15,928 bases of DNA from Geosiphon pyriformis (GCA_016748015.1 JAAOMT010000088.1:200119-216046); one strand, 5' to 3'. Counted from the first letter of the stretch, positions 1 to 11,645 are shown. The notes: generated by a model not told the origin, from the letters alone. Numbers and translations: made by a program.

Positions 1-2
1 GA

Positions 3-98
3 CCAAGTACCCGAGCACGATTCCATCAGCTAACGTCCTTTTTCCAGCCAATAGACATTCTCAGGCAAGGGGAATCTTCTGATGACGATCTGTTTTAA
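3..98 (+). CDS. Possible C-terminal end of an unidentified protein (5' end outside the window)
   Basis: The third forward frame is open from the window edge for 31 codons and ends in TAA at 96-98. The predicted tail is Pro/Arg-rich, then has the motif QLTSFFQP, then ends with an acidic stretch, GESSDDDLF. A short aromatic motif of the form L-T-x-F-F followed by an acidic Ser/Asp tail is common at protein C-termini. It resembles a degenerate PCNA-interacting (PIP) motif but lacks the leading Gln, and similar tails occur in some transposases and repair proteins. Base composition here is clearly less AT-rich than in the following 2.6 kb. No domain can be identified from 31 residues, and a second frame is also open for about 26 codons, so this may be chance. 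Confidence 0.28.
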   Translation, partial: PSTRARFHQLTSFFQPIDILRQGESSDDDLF

Positions 99-170
99 AA
101 ATTCATGGGGTTATCACCAAATCAATTACACTGACAAATTTAATATATAAACAGGCTTCAAAAAAAAAAA

Positions 171-314
171 ACTCACCAAAACACTCAACTCTAAACCAAC
201 CCTCCCAAACACTCTACTCTAAAAACTCACGAACCAACCCTCACAAACACGCAACTCCAAACTAACCCTCCCAAATACTCAACTCCAAACGAACCTTCCA
301 AACACGCAACTCAC
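171..314. repeat. Degenerate C-rich minisatellite, unit about 28 bp, 4-5 copies
   Basis: The + strand repeats a unit that begins accctcccaaac and continues actcaactccaaac. Recognisable copies start near 171, 198, 236, 264 and 292. Copies differ by substitutions, and one has an insertion of about 10 bases. The array is made almost wholly of A, C and T, with G only in a few cac-g-caa or cac-g-aac positions, so it has strong strand asymmetry. It begins directly after an A-run at 160-170. Confidence 0.6.
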
Positions 315-359
315 TTTAAGAAATAGTTTTAAGATTCCTCATAGATTAAAGAAGATTGG

Positions 360-2690
360 AAAACTGTTCCAACTTTCTAAAATTAAGTCTTGAAGTATAT
401 CTTATTATTAAATAGTTACAACTTAGTTAAAATTTGGGGATTTCTATGTTTAATGAGAGATTTTTTATTTCCAAATATAGAAAGGTTTTGTAAATAATTA
501 TGAGTGTGTTATGTTCGAATACCATTTCTTCTTAAAACGCCAAATTATTAAAGCTTTATACAGTGAAAAATTTACATTAAATTGGAAAACAAAAAATAGT
601 TTTTAAACTTTTTTAAATATTTTTGTATTCATTATAAGTTAAACAGAATTTTTATCATTCAGGGTTTAAAATATTATGTTTTTAACAAATTTTCATTATA
701 GATAAATTAAAATTTTGAATTGATAAAATTTATCGATCGTCTATATAATTTTTGGCTTGTAGCTACTTGGAGTTTAGAATCATAAAGTTTTACTTTTCCA
801 AATGAAAACTAGAATTTACGACTTTACATTTAGCTAGTTCAATGAATGTCAGTAAAAAGAATTTAACTCGTTAAATAAACTGTATATTTATAATTTCAAG
901 GTAAAAAAATTATCAAGTAAAACATAAAATAACAACAATTGTATTATTTTGTTAACAATATTATAAGTAATTTTGTTGAATTATATTCTGTAATTTTGTG
1001 GTAATATCTTTCTATAATATCTGAAAGTTTTTTGTTTAGAGTTTTTTGTATAAAAAACAAAAATTTAATAATTTAATGACTTTTAATACTTAATGTCTTA
1101 CTTTCTTAACATAATAACTGGTTTATTCTGGTATTTTTGACTCTTTTAATAAGCTATTAAATTTTTTATAAGTTAACCTTACGCTTTAATTTTGTGTTTT
1201 TTATGAAACTATTCTTAATATTATAATATTAATGCTTATTATTTTTAATTAATTCAACAATAAAATAAACAACAACAGAATGAAATTAAAAAATTAGTAT
1301 TTTATTAATAACTATAATTAAAAGCTATTAGTTTAATTCGGTAAAGTTCATAAATTTATGCTTTTGATATCTGTTGTTTTAAAAGCAATATAAATAAAAT
1401 GAGCATTTAATAATAATAATAATAATAATTTTTTATTACATATAAAAAACAATTTATATACTTTTTATATATAACTAGTTATTTAACCCAGTTAAAATTA
1501 TACTAATTAACCACATAAAATACTGAATTAAAAGCCAAACTATCTAATTTTTGTAACTTCAAAAATATTATATTTTTGATATAATATGAACTTTTTTAAA
1601 TTTTACATAATAAACTATAAAATAATATTTTAAAAAACGATATTAATTGATTATTAAAAATTTAAAAATTAAATTAAAAAAACATGATAATATTATTTTT
1701 AATATTTTCTTCTATTATTATTAATCTCATATTATGTTTTTTTTTCAAATTTTTTATTAATTTTTTTAATTCATTCAAATTATACTTTTGAGTTTTAAAA
1801 TTTTTAACTTTGTAAAAATAATAATAATAATATATAAAATCAAAAAAAAATATATATAAACTAAAATTTGTTTTTGCTTAATTTTAGAAATTATTGTTTT
1901 TAAATTGTATAAAATCAGTATTAACATGCAAATAATATCAACATAATTATTAGAAATTTTTTTTAAATATTATTATAAATTTTGAATAAAAAAAATTTAT
2001 ATGTAACTTATAAATTTATTTAATTTTATTTTACATTAACCTAATTTAACAGCTTTGGAAATATAAAGTTAAATTAACAATATGTAGTTTTGATTTTTAC
2101 ATAACATAAATTAAAAACAAATAACTGTTAATAATTATATATTTAATTTACGTATTTTACAAAACCAAATAAGTATAAAGAACAAATATTAAAATTATTA
2201 AAAATTTCGATTCAAATTTTTCTAGTTTTAAAGACCAAAAGTGATATATTTTTAATATTATTTTATTGTTTATTAAAAACTGTTTAACTTTTATTTTATT
2301 TTTTATTGTAAATTTTGTTCTGTTTAATAATATTTGTGTGATTAATTATTTTAAGTATTTTTTAATATCAACATTATTTAAATACTTAGTTTAATTATAA
2401 AATTATTTTTATAAAACTTAATTAGCATTTATAAAATTGAAATTTTTTGGTTATTTTACATACTAAACAACTTTAAATTTTGAATTGAATTTAAGATATA
2501 CTTTTACATTTATTAATTGTTTTAAAAGTTTTTTTTTTTTTTTAATATAAATAAGTCAACTTTAACATTATAAAATAAACCAAAAATTAAATGAAAATAC
2601 AATAAAAACTTATTTTTTCTTGGCTAAAATTTCTTCAGTTTTAAAAATAATTAATTTAGTCCTTTTAGTAGATATAAAAGCAGAAAAATG
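360..2690. other. Extremely AT-rich non-coding stretch
   Basis: No open reading frame, RNA gene or mobile-element signature was seen in this stretch. AT content is roughly 85-95% on many lines between about 1030 and 2690; for example, 1621-1680 has only about three G or C bases. It consists mainly of A-runs, T-runs, AAT and ATT motifs and short self-complementary words. It may be an AT-rich satellite-like or matrix-attachment type of region, but nothing in the sequence proves a role. Confidence 0.6.
1409..1430. repeat. (TAA)n microsatellite, about 7 copies
   Basis: A perfect short run of the triplet TAA lies inside the very AT-rich stretch. Confidence 0.8.
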
Positions 2691-4756
2691 ATTTGTTAAC
2701 TTGCAAGCTAATATTTGCCAACAAAAATTGTATTTTGGAGATTTTTGATTTTTTGCAAGGTTTCTAAAATCTTTTGTAAATATTTTTAAACAATAATATC
2801 ATTTTCAAATTTTACTTATTTTACCATTAAAAAGAGTGCACACATTAAGTTATAAACCTGTATTTACATACAAAAGTCTTAAGTAATTAATACTTAGTTA
2901 TGCCTACGTTTGCTATAATACATTCTTTGATCAAGTATACTTTCGATAGTATTCGAAAATATTTTGCCAGACTTTTTTCAAATAATGTTTGAGTTTTGCA
3001 AGATTGGATGGTGAAGAAATACTGTCGTATGTGAGTAATTGATTTGCTTGAAATTGTACGGTTAGTATGACTTCCTATTTTTCAGGATAAAGGACTTTTT
3101 TGAGACCTATTTTTAAGATGTGCAGAGTCAAAAAATTAATGTAAACATCATAACTGACAAGTGAGGATTCACTTTATTGAGAAGTTGTGCAACATAATAA
3201 TTAATTTAAATAACAAACAAAAATCTGGAAGATTGTGGTTTTGGTTCAGCAGAAATATAAAGATAAAAGTTATGCACATCCGGTGGAACCACTGATATAG
3301 GCGTTTGCTAAAATTCTCCAACTAATTCAGTGAATGCAGGTTTTTTTTTTTAAAATACTTTATTTGAATAGGTACTGAGAAAATCTAGCAACTGAATTTT
3401 TGTAAAAAACAATACCTAATCGAAAAGTTACACATTTTTTATTATTCATAAATTATTTGGAAAGATTATTTGTTGCTTGTAAAAATTTTGTTACAACATC
3501 TCATGTGATCTGACATAAAGTAAGAAGTTGTTCAAGAAAAAAAATAATTAACGTTCTAAAAAGATGATTGATCTCAACTTTTTAGGCAGCTTATTTATAT
3601 TAACAAGAACTTTTTCAATTGAAGGGATGAGCATCGAGCGTTTCTTAAGGTCAAATTCTTTAAAGCAATAGTAATTTTGAATGTAATTGAAATTATCCAA
3701 AGACCATGATCACTTAAAGTGAGGGGGTCCCTCAGGATAAAAGATTTAGTTATCAGGGTTATTGATAGACTTCAAGCTAGTAACTTTTTCATCGCGATTT
3801 GAATGATAACTGTTCAACTACAATAAATAGTTTTCCTAACATTCCAATAAAATGAATCTTTTTCTTTCGCAAAAAAATTTGTAGTACAAATTATGTATAT
3901 CATGACGGTATATACCGTTAACGATAACAAATTCTTACCGATTTAAAGTTTATTAAGGATAATCATAACACTATTTGCAGACTGACACCGTAAACTTTAA
4001 AAGATTTTGATTTAACAATTAGAATTTTGATCAATTACTAAATACAAAGTTTAGAAATATTAAACCTAATAATTTTGGGAATTCTTTGTGTTGAGCTTTA
4101 TTCCGAACAAATCATTGTCAAGGTCCGTAATAAGTATTTTTGGTAAGACAAATCCAGCTACTCAATTATGAATAGACTTTTCGCATTTCAAGAATTAAGC
4201 TTTAAATCTAATATTATGGCACATAGACCTTATCCGATTACAATTATATAATTTTGTCGTCTTAAAGGTTTCCAAGAATATATAAAATCTGACATATGTA
4301 TATGAAATTCAGAGAAATATCAAATTTTAGCTCAGTTAATAAAGAACTCTAATTTTATTTGTTTGTACTTTACTCTTGTGTATGAAACTTTTTCTGGACA
4401 TTCCAATTTAGTAACTAAATTTAAAAAGAGAGATATTGCTTTCTTATTGAATCTTGTCATGTAGAAAATTTGCATCAGCTAATTCAAGTTACAAGATACA
4501 TACAAACAAAATTGAATTAATTTTTCAATTTTCAAAAAATTCACTTAAAGTTTATGCGTCAAAAAAATTTCGTTTTTGAATCTTTACCTTTGAGATTGTT
4601 GTAGTGAACGATCAAGAAATTTAATAGTTTAAAAAGAAAGAATGTAATCGAATAAAAAAATTATTAAGAAATCCAAAAGATTGAAACAGTAAAGAAGTTT
4701 TGACTGAACAAAATGAATTCCCGTTTGTATAGGAATTATATCTAAATTTAAGTTAC

Positions 4757-4792
4757 AAAATTATTATCTTTTCACAAAAAGATAATAATTTT
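4757..4792. repeat. Perfect 16-bp inverted repeat with a 4-base loop (hairpin)
   Basis: The left arm at 4757-4772 (aaaattattatctttt) is the exact reverse complement of the right arm at 4777-4792, with loop caca at 4773-4776. Pairing stops at both outer ends. A perfect 16-bp arm is longer than expected by chance even in AT-rich DNA. It could extrude as a cruciform or fold in RNA. The stem is too short for a typical microRNA precursor. Confidence 0.75.
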
Positions 4793-5676
4793 ACACTCAT
4801 CAAATCTTGGGGATCTAACTGGAAAGATAGGTTTTATATTGATAACTAAAGGAAGAAAATCAAAAATATTTTTATGGGGTTTTCTCATTATTATGATGAG
4901 TAATATTTTTCTTCCAAAGATTAGAATCTAAGCAGAGATCCTTATTAATTTTTTAGAAAAAATTAGTAAAATGTTATTTTTGTCAAATACGCAATACTTT
5001 TTAATGTCATATTTGTTTACTTGTAAAAGTAAAAAAATACTTTTTTTAATGTTCAACTTTCAGGTCACCTGGTAACAAGAAAAAATCTAGATGCTCATCC
5101 ATCAAATATCTATTCATGTTTCTTAAAAAATGCACAAAGTCTACCACATCCTAAATGGAATGGTAACGCAACATTTTGCCGAGTACATTGAGCTGATACA
5201 TTTAAAATTAACCCCTTAAACCTTCTTTGCTTATTAATTTGAAACCCGAAGATGTCATCAAACTTTCATCTTTTCTCTGGACCATCCTTGTATTTTTTGA
5301 GCCCAAATTTAGGAAACGAGAACCATTTGTCGTTTATCTTTCCTCTAGGGATCAGCTTTGATTTGCTCAATGAACGCATAATAAATGCATGTAGTGAAGA
5401 CAAAAAAAACAACCTAAATTTGTGTGATCAAGCGCCCCAAATTTTCGACCTCTATTTACATGCTACCCCATTATGCAGGATTTGATGCCTAGTCCCTTTA
5501 CAGAGATCTTTGTTACAAACTTAATTTTAATTCCGATTCAATTAGATTTAGAAAATGACATGTTTGGCTAGATCATAGTTTCTACTTTGAGTAAATGAAG
5601 TGCACCTAAATAAATATAACCAAAAGTCCTGAATCGGACCCTAGTTGTAAACCTTGAAGAGGCTGTGAATTTCTTG

Positions 5677-5722
5677 TTTTTTTTTTTTCATTTTTCATTT
5701 TTCATTTTTTTTTTTTTTTTTT
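5677..5722. repeat. T-tract with three TTTTTCA-type units
   Basis: Two T-runs flank short repeats of tttttca. Read on the minus strand this is an A-rich tail with gaaaaat units. That is the form a decayed retroposon tail can take, but I could not define an element body or target-site duplication next to it. Confidence 0.6.
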
Positions 5723-7332
5723 GACTCTCTTGCCTGTTTAAATTTCTTGCTTCAAAAAAGCCTTATCGTGGCGAAACTTGGCAGAAAGAAAGGAACAATT
5801 TATTTATTGTAGTTGAGCTTCTTAAGCCTTTTTACACCTTTCAGCTTTGAATTATTACAGAATAAATTATCGGTCATAAAGATTCTTAAGTTGTCACACG
5901 AAATTTGACCCCGAATCTATCAAATCTCACTTAGCAGCTAGGTATGGTGTAGGTTCAATTTTTCGATGATCTATTCAAGATTTTGTCTTAATACATTGTA
6001 TTACTTTTTCTTATCTTACCCACAAGAACTCATGACATTTTTCGTTCGATAACTCTTTTTCATAAATCGAATGCCTAATTGGAACAAATAATAAAGATTG
6101 AATATTAGATTGTATGAAACTAAAATTTTATCTGAATAAAGTGACACGATTTCTCAGATAGGATTATTCAGACTCAAACTGAAAAGCTTGCATGAAAATT
6201 TTTTTTTCAAAGTTGAACTTTCATTCAAAGATCATAAATAAAAAATATTTATTTCTTCAATCACTGAATAGCAAAGATCTGTCTTACGTAAAAATATCAG
6301 CCCAAGCTATAATTGGGGTGAAAACAAGAAAATTTCCAAAATTGAATTTTTGCCTCGCCTTTCATGAGACTCATCTGAAATTCTCCGCTGGAGTTAAAAA
6401 ATATGCGCGATATTTCATTTTTGCAAGGTCATCTAGTATAAAGATTTGACTGATAATTTAGAGGGTCAAACCGTTAGTTTGAAAGTCGTGCCCCAAAAAA
6501 CCTATAGGCCGACATGTATAGCAAAAATCAACTAAACAATTTAAAATTTGTGATTATCGCTCATGGCTCAGAACTTTTTTACACTCAATGCAATGTCACC
6601 TCATCCGATATATTCCGTAAGGAATTTGCGAGTGAAAATTACATCATTCTCCGGCCTCTGTTTAGAACATTCTTTGCAAGTCCCTAGAATTTTTCCCCTT
6701 AATAGTTCAATTGACCGAGTCTTCTCGGGTAAAAATATTCCGGTCAAAATATAAATAAAATGAAAAAGATGTCATGATGTCAACACGTTTAGGGTCCACA
6801 ATGATATCAGATAGACCTGAGAGAAGAGATCTCAAAACAACGATTCTCAATTGGCAGTCAATTTTTGTTTATGATTGTATAATTTTATGGGATTAAATTC
6901 AAAAACCAAACTTGAAATTTCCGGGATTAAGTATACTAATTTAAAAATATTGAAAATTTCAAAAAACGTTACGAAAATATTTTTTAAAAACATTTAGAAA
7001 TTTAATTTCAATGACAAAAAAAAATAATCATCTTCCGCCAAAAACTCAACAATATTTGGGGAAATTGAGAAATTTTTCAACAAGAAATTTCTGATCATTT
7101 TTCACCGAATTTGTTGCGAGGTATTAAATTTAAAATGCTTTTTACACTTTGAATAGATTCTGAAACATTTAGTTTGCAAAGAGATATGAACCATGTCGTG
7201 ATATTAAATCAGGATACATTTGTCTAAAATAATTTCGGACTCGGGAATATTCTTAAATCTTTGTGTTGTAAACATGTTTACAAACCAAATAAAAATTCAA
7301 TTCAGAGGAAAGTGTCATCTGAGATTGAGAAA

Positions 7333-7345
7333 AAATAAATAAATA

Positions 7346-7387
<42 letters not shown>
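7333..7387. repeat. (AAAT)n followed by (AAT)n microsatellite
   Basis: About four AAAT units run directly into about thirteen AAT units, a compound microsatellite in non-coding DNA. Confidence 0.9.
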
Positions 7388-7722
7388 CTTCTGATAACTT
7401 AAACAGAAATTTCTTTTTTAACTAAACCTTTAACTCGAGAGGAAATAAAATTATTCAGAATTTTCCCGCTTTTTTTCTCGGATCGTTCCTTTGAAATCCA
7501 AGGCAACAAATAACTTTTCATTGAAATAAACGCCAACAAACTTTTCATATTTTTAATCAGCAGATAAACCGGAAAAAAAATTCAAAAAAATCGGACGCAT
7601 GTTTGTGGAATCAAATCATTTTAAAAAAGTCCTCAGTTTGAATAAAAATCCTGAGAATGTTTATATCACTACCAGATCGTGGTGAGAATTGATCAAAAGA
7701 TCTTTGCCAAATATTCTTTCAA

Positions 7723-7790
7723 GCAAACATCAATAGATAAAGAACAACAAACATCAGCTGAATTTCATAACAAACATTAATTATGTTTGT
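7723..7790. promoter_or_regulatory. Cluster of four forkhead-like core motifs
   Basis: The octamer gcaaacat or acaaacat occurs at 7723-7730, 7747-7754 and 7770-7777, and its inverse atgtttgt at 7783-7790. The last two form an inverted pair. All fit the forkhead core TRTTTRY on one strand or the other. The motif is short and AT-rich, so the cluster may be accidental; no regulatory function is shown by sequence alone. Confidence 0.22.
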
Positions 7791-8506
7791 TCCTATGATT
7801 ACTAATTTGGTTTTCTTTTTCCTCTCTACCTTTACTCAACATTAGAGTAATCAGGGAGAGATTAGAACCATTTTCAATGCATAGCTATGGTTTTTCTTTC
7901 ATCTCTAAATAAAGTTTAATAAAAGTTTCGATTTTTATAAGCTGAAGACAATTAATGAGTAAACTTGTCATCAAAATCCACCCAATTTCATTAAAACGTA
8001 CTCATCGAAACATTGATAATTTTATTGATTAGCCTTTTCAAGAGATTCTGCTATATTTTCCAAATTAAGCCAATCAAATATGTAAATTTGTGATTTCATA
8101 ATGTATAAATTTTTTGAAATTTTTTGAAATTCAGCCAATTATATCTTCAAAAAAATTTCAATCCCACCCCGGAAATTTTGGGAGGAAATTTTTCAAATCA
8201 CGGATTTTTCTGCATCATTTATTTCATGGATTGAGGTTTCTTAAATTTTTTAATACTCGCTCTCTGCCTAAATTGAAACCTAGCAATTTCGAATTTAGAC
8301 AGTGAAGGATTGCCATTTTAGGTGCATTAATTGGGTCATTAAAAGAGACGATCCATATTTTTGTTGTTTCATTTGAAGAATTGCGTTTACAAAGAGGCTT
8401 GTATGTCACTATATTCTGCATAGAAGCATTTATTTTTTGGTTATTAAAATCTTGAAATGTGGCTACCTTCCAAATAAAAATTATGGATGATTATCTTAGC
8501 CACTGA

Positions 8507-9033
8507 AAGTTTGTCCCTTTTCTTGTGAATCTTGTCAAATCAGAAACATTGATCGTCCACTATTGGGCTTACCGAGGCGTTTTTTTCATTGAGAAAGCCC
8601 CGATTGTACTAGGTCGAAAATCTTCAGACCAGAGTTCACGAGGAGCAAATCTCATCCCAGCCATTCAATTGACAAAGGTCGATCTCACCATTGTGACTAT
8701 CACCAAATTTGGTTCCAGACCAGATTTAAAAAAGCAAGGCTTGAGCATATTCCGGTTGATAACCAAATATCAAACAAAGACACGCGAGAAATGTTCCTCA
8801 TGAAATACCCAGATATTCAAAGCCACAGTCGTCACATTCTTCATATAATTTCGCACAATAATATAGAAATTGCTAGAAAAACCAAGTTGATAGACAAAAC
8901 TTGGGTTTCCCAAACAAATAAAAAGTCCTTCCTGCATGAGGCTTTTCCCATTGAAGACAAGTCAAAAAATACTATCTCGTGCACGATAAACTTTTTGACC
9001 AGTTTGAAAACCCGCTTTTTTCGCCGTATTTAA
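8507..9033 (+). pseudogene. Stretch open in two adjoining frames; possible gene relic, unidentified
   Basis: One forward frame is open from 8507 to the stop at 8801-8803. A second forward frame is open from an ATG at 8791 to the stop at 9031-9033, so the two overlap by 13 bases. Read across a single frame change, this gives about 170 codons without a stop. G+C is slightly higher than in the surroundings. No family is recognised in either translation, and the first part lacks an ATG near its beginning. It could be a decayed or frameshifted gene, an exon pair, or chance. Confidence 0.15.
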
Positions 9034-10199
9034 GATAGTACCAAAGGAATACCGAGATTCACAGGATCATTGTTTAAAGAAAATCAGGCTGCAAAGTCGG
9101 GACCTCTTCATCGAGTTAGGATACCGGTGGATTTTAAACTAGAATGAAATTTGTTCATTCTCCTTGTCGAAATGATGATTTCATTGCTTTGTAACATAAG
9201 TGAGGTTAATCAAATGTATAGGGGTTGAGACGTCCCGCCTATTATTCGGCTTGCTAAATTGTGAGGCTTGTGCTGGAATTCGTGTTTGTTTTCTCATTTC
9301 ATGTGGAATATCATTTAACGCAACTTACCAAGCGGCTTATACTTTTTGGCAGAACCCTGCGAAACTAAATCTTATTATGATCAGCGAAAAACAATACTGC
9401 AACCATTTTCGAAAATTTTACAATATAGGAGGCTTTGTGCTAAATTACCAATGCCATATTTTGACTCAGCTTTGCCGCTCTTCAATAAGGTGCCTACCTT
9501 AAAATGATCACATATGTTCTTGTTATCTTGCAAGAAAAATTTGTAGGCGAAAATTAACCAAGAGGCTTTGTGCATACATTTTGGGAAAATCCATTGTCTC
9601 GGGAAAATAATATTACTTAAGGCTGAGACAGCAGGACAATTTGCAAAAAGGTCTTTGTTCAAGAATTCAAGTATCATTTTCAGGCCTTGATTGTTAGATC
9701 ATCCAATTTACATTTTTCTAATTTTCAACCAAAGTGGGCTTAGAATTTGTTTAAAATTGTCAGCTTCAGACAAGGCCAACACAACCAATGATTGCTTTTG
9801 AGAGTCTTTTGAAATATGGTTTGAATCATTAATTAATGCGATCAAAGAATTTTCAATCAATGAAACAGATCAATATTTATCACATGACAATTTAAATAAA
9901 TTTGATTATTTGCACAATAAATGATTTGTTTTTTAATTGAAGTAAAGATCAAGGGTGCGCTGTAAAATCATAAGTACACGGTTTGACCTCTTTTGCAAAA
10001 ATCAAAATTAATTTCTCTCCTCATGATTTTAATAGAAAGTCTCAAGTTTTGACATGGGTGCATGCACTTGTAAATTAGATAACAAAATGGATTAAAAAAA
10101 TTAACTTATTTTCCAATGAGGAAGGCTTCTCGATGGGAAAACGAAATGGAAATAGCATAAAGCACATGATAGTTGATTTCCTATTCTTAACACCAACTT

Positions 10200-11645
10200 T
10201 TAACAACACGGAAAACTATTTGAATGCCATTACCTATGCGCATGTTTGGGGATAAATATATATTTCAAAGATGTGTTTTTTGCTGTAATTGCATAACAGC
10301 ACAAAGAATAGATAACTAGCCTAAGATATATATATACAAAAAAAGAAGAGAGGAGAAAGCTAGAGAGAAAGACATTAGGACTAACATGATATAACGTATT
10401 AATAATAGCTATTGTACATGCCTGACTCTCGTAAAAAGGGATCCAATAGTTGATCACTTATGCCAGTAACATCGATACGAAGGCTATGATAAAAATAAGG
10501 GAATAAAGATAGTTAGTACTAAAGACCTTTCATAAAAATTGAAGGAAAAAGATGATGATGCAACTAAAGGGTGATCATTAGAAAGAAAACTGTAAGAGAA
10601 AAATTATTGAATAACGTGACGCGGGGGTACGGAATTACTGATGCTTTTGAATGTGATGTAAAAATATTGAGTGAAATGAAAAATGGATAAAATTTAATGG
10701 TAAGTGATGAATGAAAAATGAAACCTATAAAAAATCACCACGAAGAAAATTACCCTTCCTCCAAAACCAAAACTTCGTTTTTTGACTATAAACAAATTTC
10801 GATGAAACCTAAAACTAAAAAGGGAGAGACAAGAATATGTATATGTATTGATAAAGATATTTACAGAATATATAAAAAGGATTTTGAAAAATAAATACAA
10901 ATAAACCCATCTCGCCGCCAAAAGACTAAAAAAGAACTTGCGCTCCTAGCTTGAACAACTGACAGAAATAGGACAATACAATTAAGAAATGATCGAGCAG
11001 GTCATCTTTGTCTTTACGCTTTACTATCCTCTTCTTTGAACCGATTCCTATTATGTGTACTACGCTAAAGATAGTTGTTCAACTTGGATAAATAAGCTTA
11101 TATTAACTAATATTATGCTGAGAAATTGTGAAGGCTTTCGATAAGCCCACCCCACTATGGCAGCGGACATCAAGCAAAAATCCAATAAAATCCAAACAAA
11201 AGAAAAGAATGTTTTACAAAGGGGAGGTTCAGATGCAGAAATATCTTAGAAATGAAAATGTATTTACTGAAAAGAAATGATGACATTCTTGTTGCTCGAA
11301 CTGGTTCTGAATAGGCAATAAAAATGGGATATATATATATATATATAATGATGGGAAGGCGAATTTGTACAAGGAGGATAAATATATTTAAAAGTGGAAT
11401 CAAAAGGTGAAGGTGCTTTTTCGATAAAAAAATGATTTCCACATACTTCAAATGAGTCAAGTTTCGCAAAAAAATGGGAGGGAGAAATGAAGATTTGCTA
11501 AAAACATTCTTGGTCATTCAAATAATTTAGACCCAAGATGATATGTATGTGAGAATGATTAATTTGACGACAGTGAGCTTCAGACTTTCCGGATGCAGCT
11601 GATATTCTTTGAATTGAAATGCAGGAAGGTGACAGAAATTCATGC
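10200..11645 (-). other. Probable 3' UTR and downstream flank of the grainyhead-type gene
   Basis: Immediately beyond the stop codon the sequence becomes purine-rich on the + strand, hence T/C-rich on the transcript strand, until about 10200. This is unlike the regions further left. No canonical AATAAA is seen on the minus strand between 10100 and 11645. ATTAAA variants occur at 10693-10698 and 10028-10033. A Pumilio-type element (TGTAAATA on the minus strand) lies at 10858-10865. The end of the transcript cannot be fixed. Open frames on the minus strand here are low-complexity Phe/Leu/Ile/Tyr-rich and look non-coding. Confidence 0.4.
11329..11347. repeat. (AT)n microsatellite
   Basis: A perfect AT dinucleotide run of about nine copies lies in the presumed 3' UTR. 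Confidence 0.85.

Larger units (their letters stand above)
2690..10200. other. Long intergenic region with no recognisable gene
   Basis: Composition changes here to about 70% AT with ordinary sequence complexity. Open frames of 60-100 codons occur on both strands (near 5252-5485, 6192-6449, 8525-9033, 9200-9502 and 9381-9677). Their translations show no domain, signal peptide or catalytic motif that I recognise. Frames of this length are close to what chance gives in 16 kb at this composition. No splice-linked set of exons, tRNA, rRNA, transposase or reverse transcriptase was identified. Specific repeats and motif clusters inside it are listed separately. Confidence 0.5.

Noticed and set aside
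3905-3918. 14-bp perfect palindrome acggtatataccgt
   Set aside because: Palindromes of this size are expected once or twice by chance in a window of this length and composition, and nothing nearby supports an operator or attachment site.
4851-4916. Larger imperfect inverted repeat with arms ggaagaaaa and tttttcttcc
   Set aside because: It needs an internal insertion of about 6 bases in one arm and is mostly A/T homopolymer, so the pairing is not convincing.
8565-8680. Segment IVLGRKSSDQSSRG that vaguely recalls the start of an FHA domain
   Set aside because: Only a GR-x-S resemblance exists; the conserved SR-x-H and NGT motifs of FHA domains are absent.
2743-10010. ttttgattttttgcaa near 2743 and its near reverse complement near 9993, as possible terminal inverted repeats of a 7-kb element
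   Set aside because: The match is short, imperfect and AT-rich, there is no target-site duplication and no transposase between them.
10694-11517. Minus-strand frames of 75 and 115 codons rich in Phe, Leu, Ile and Tyr
   Set aside because: Composition follows the T/C-rich strand of the presumed 3' UTR, one crosses the (AT)n repeat, and no domain or splice partner is visible.
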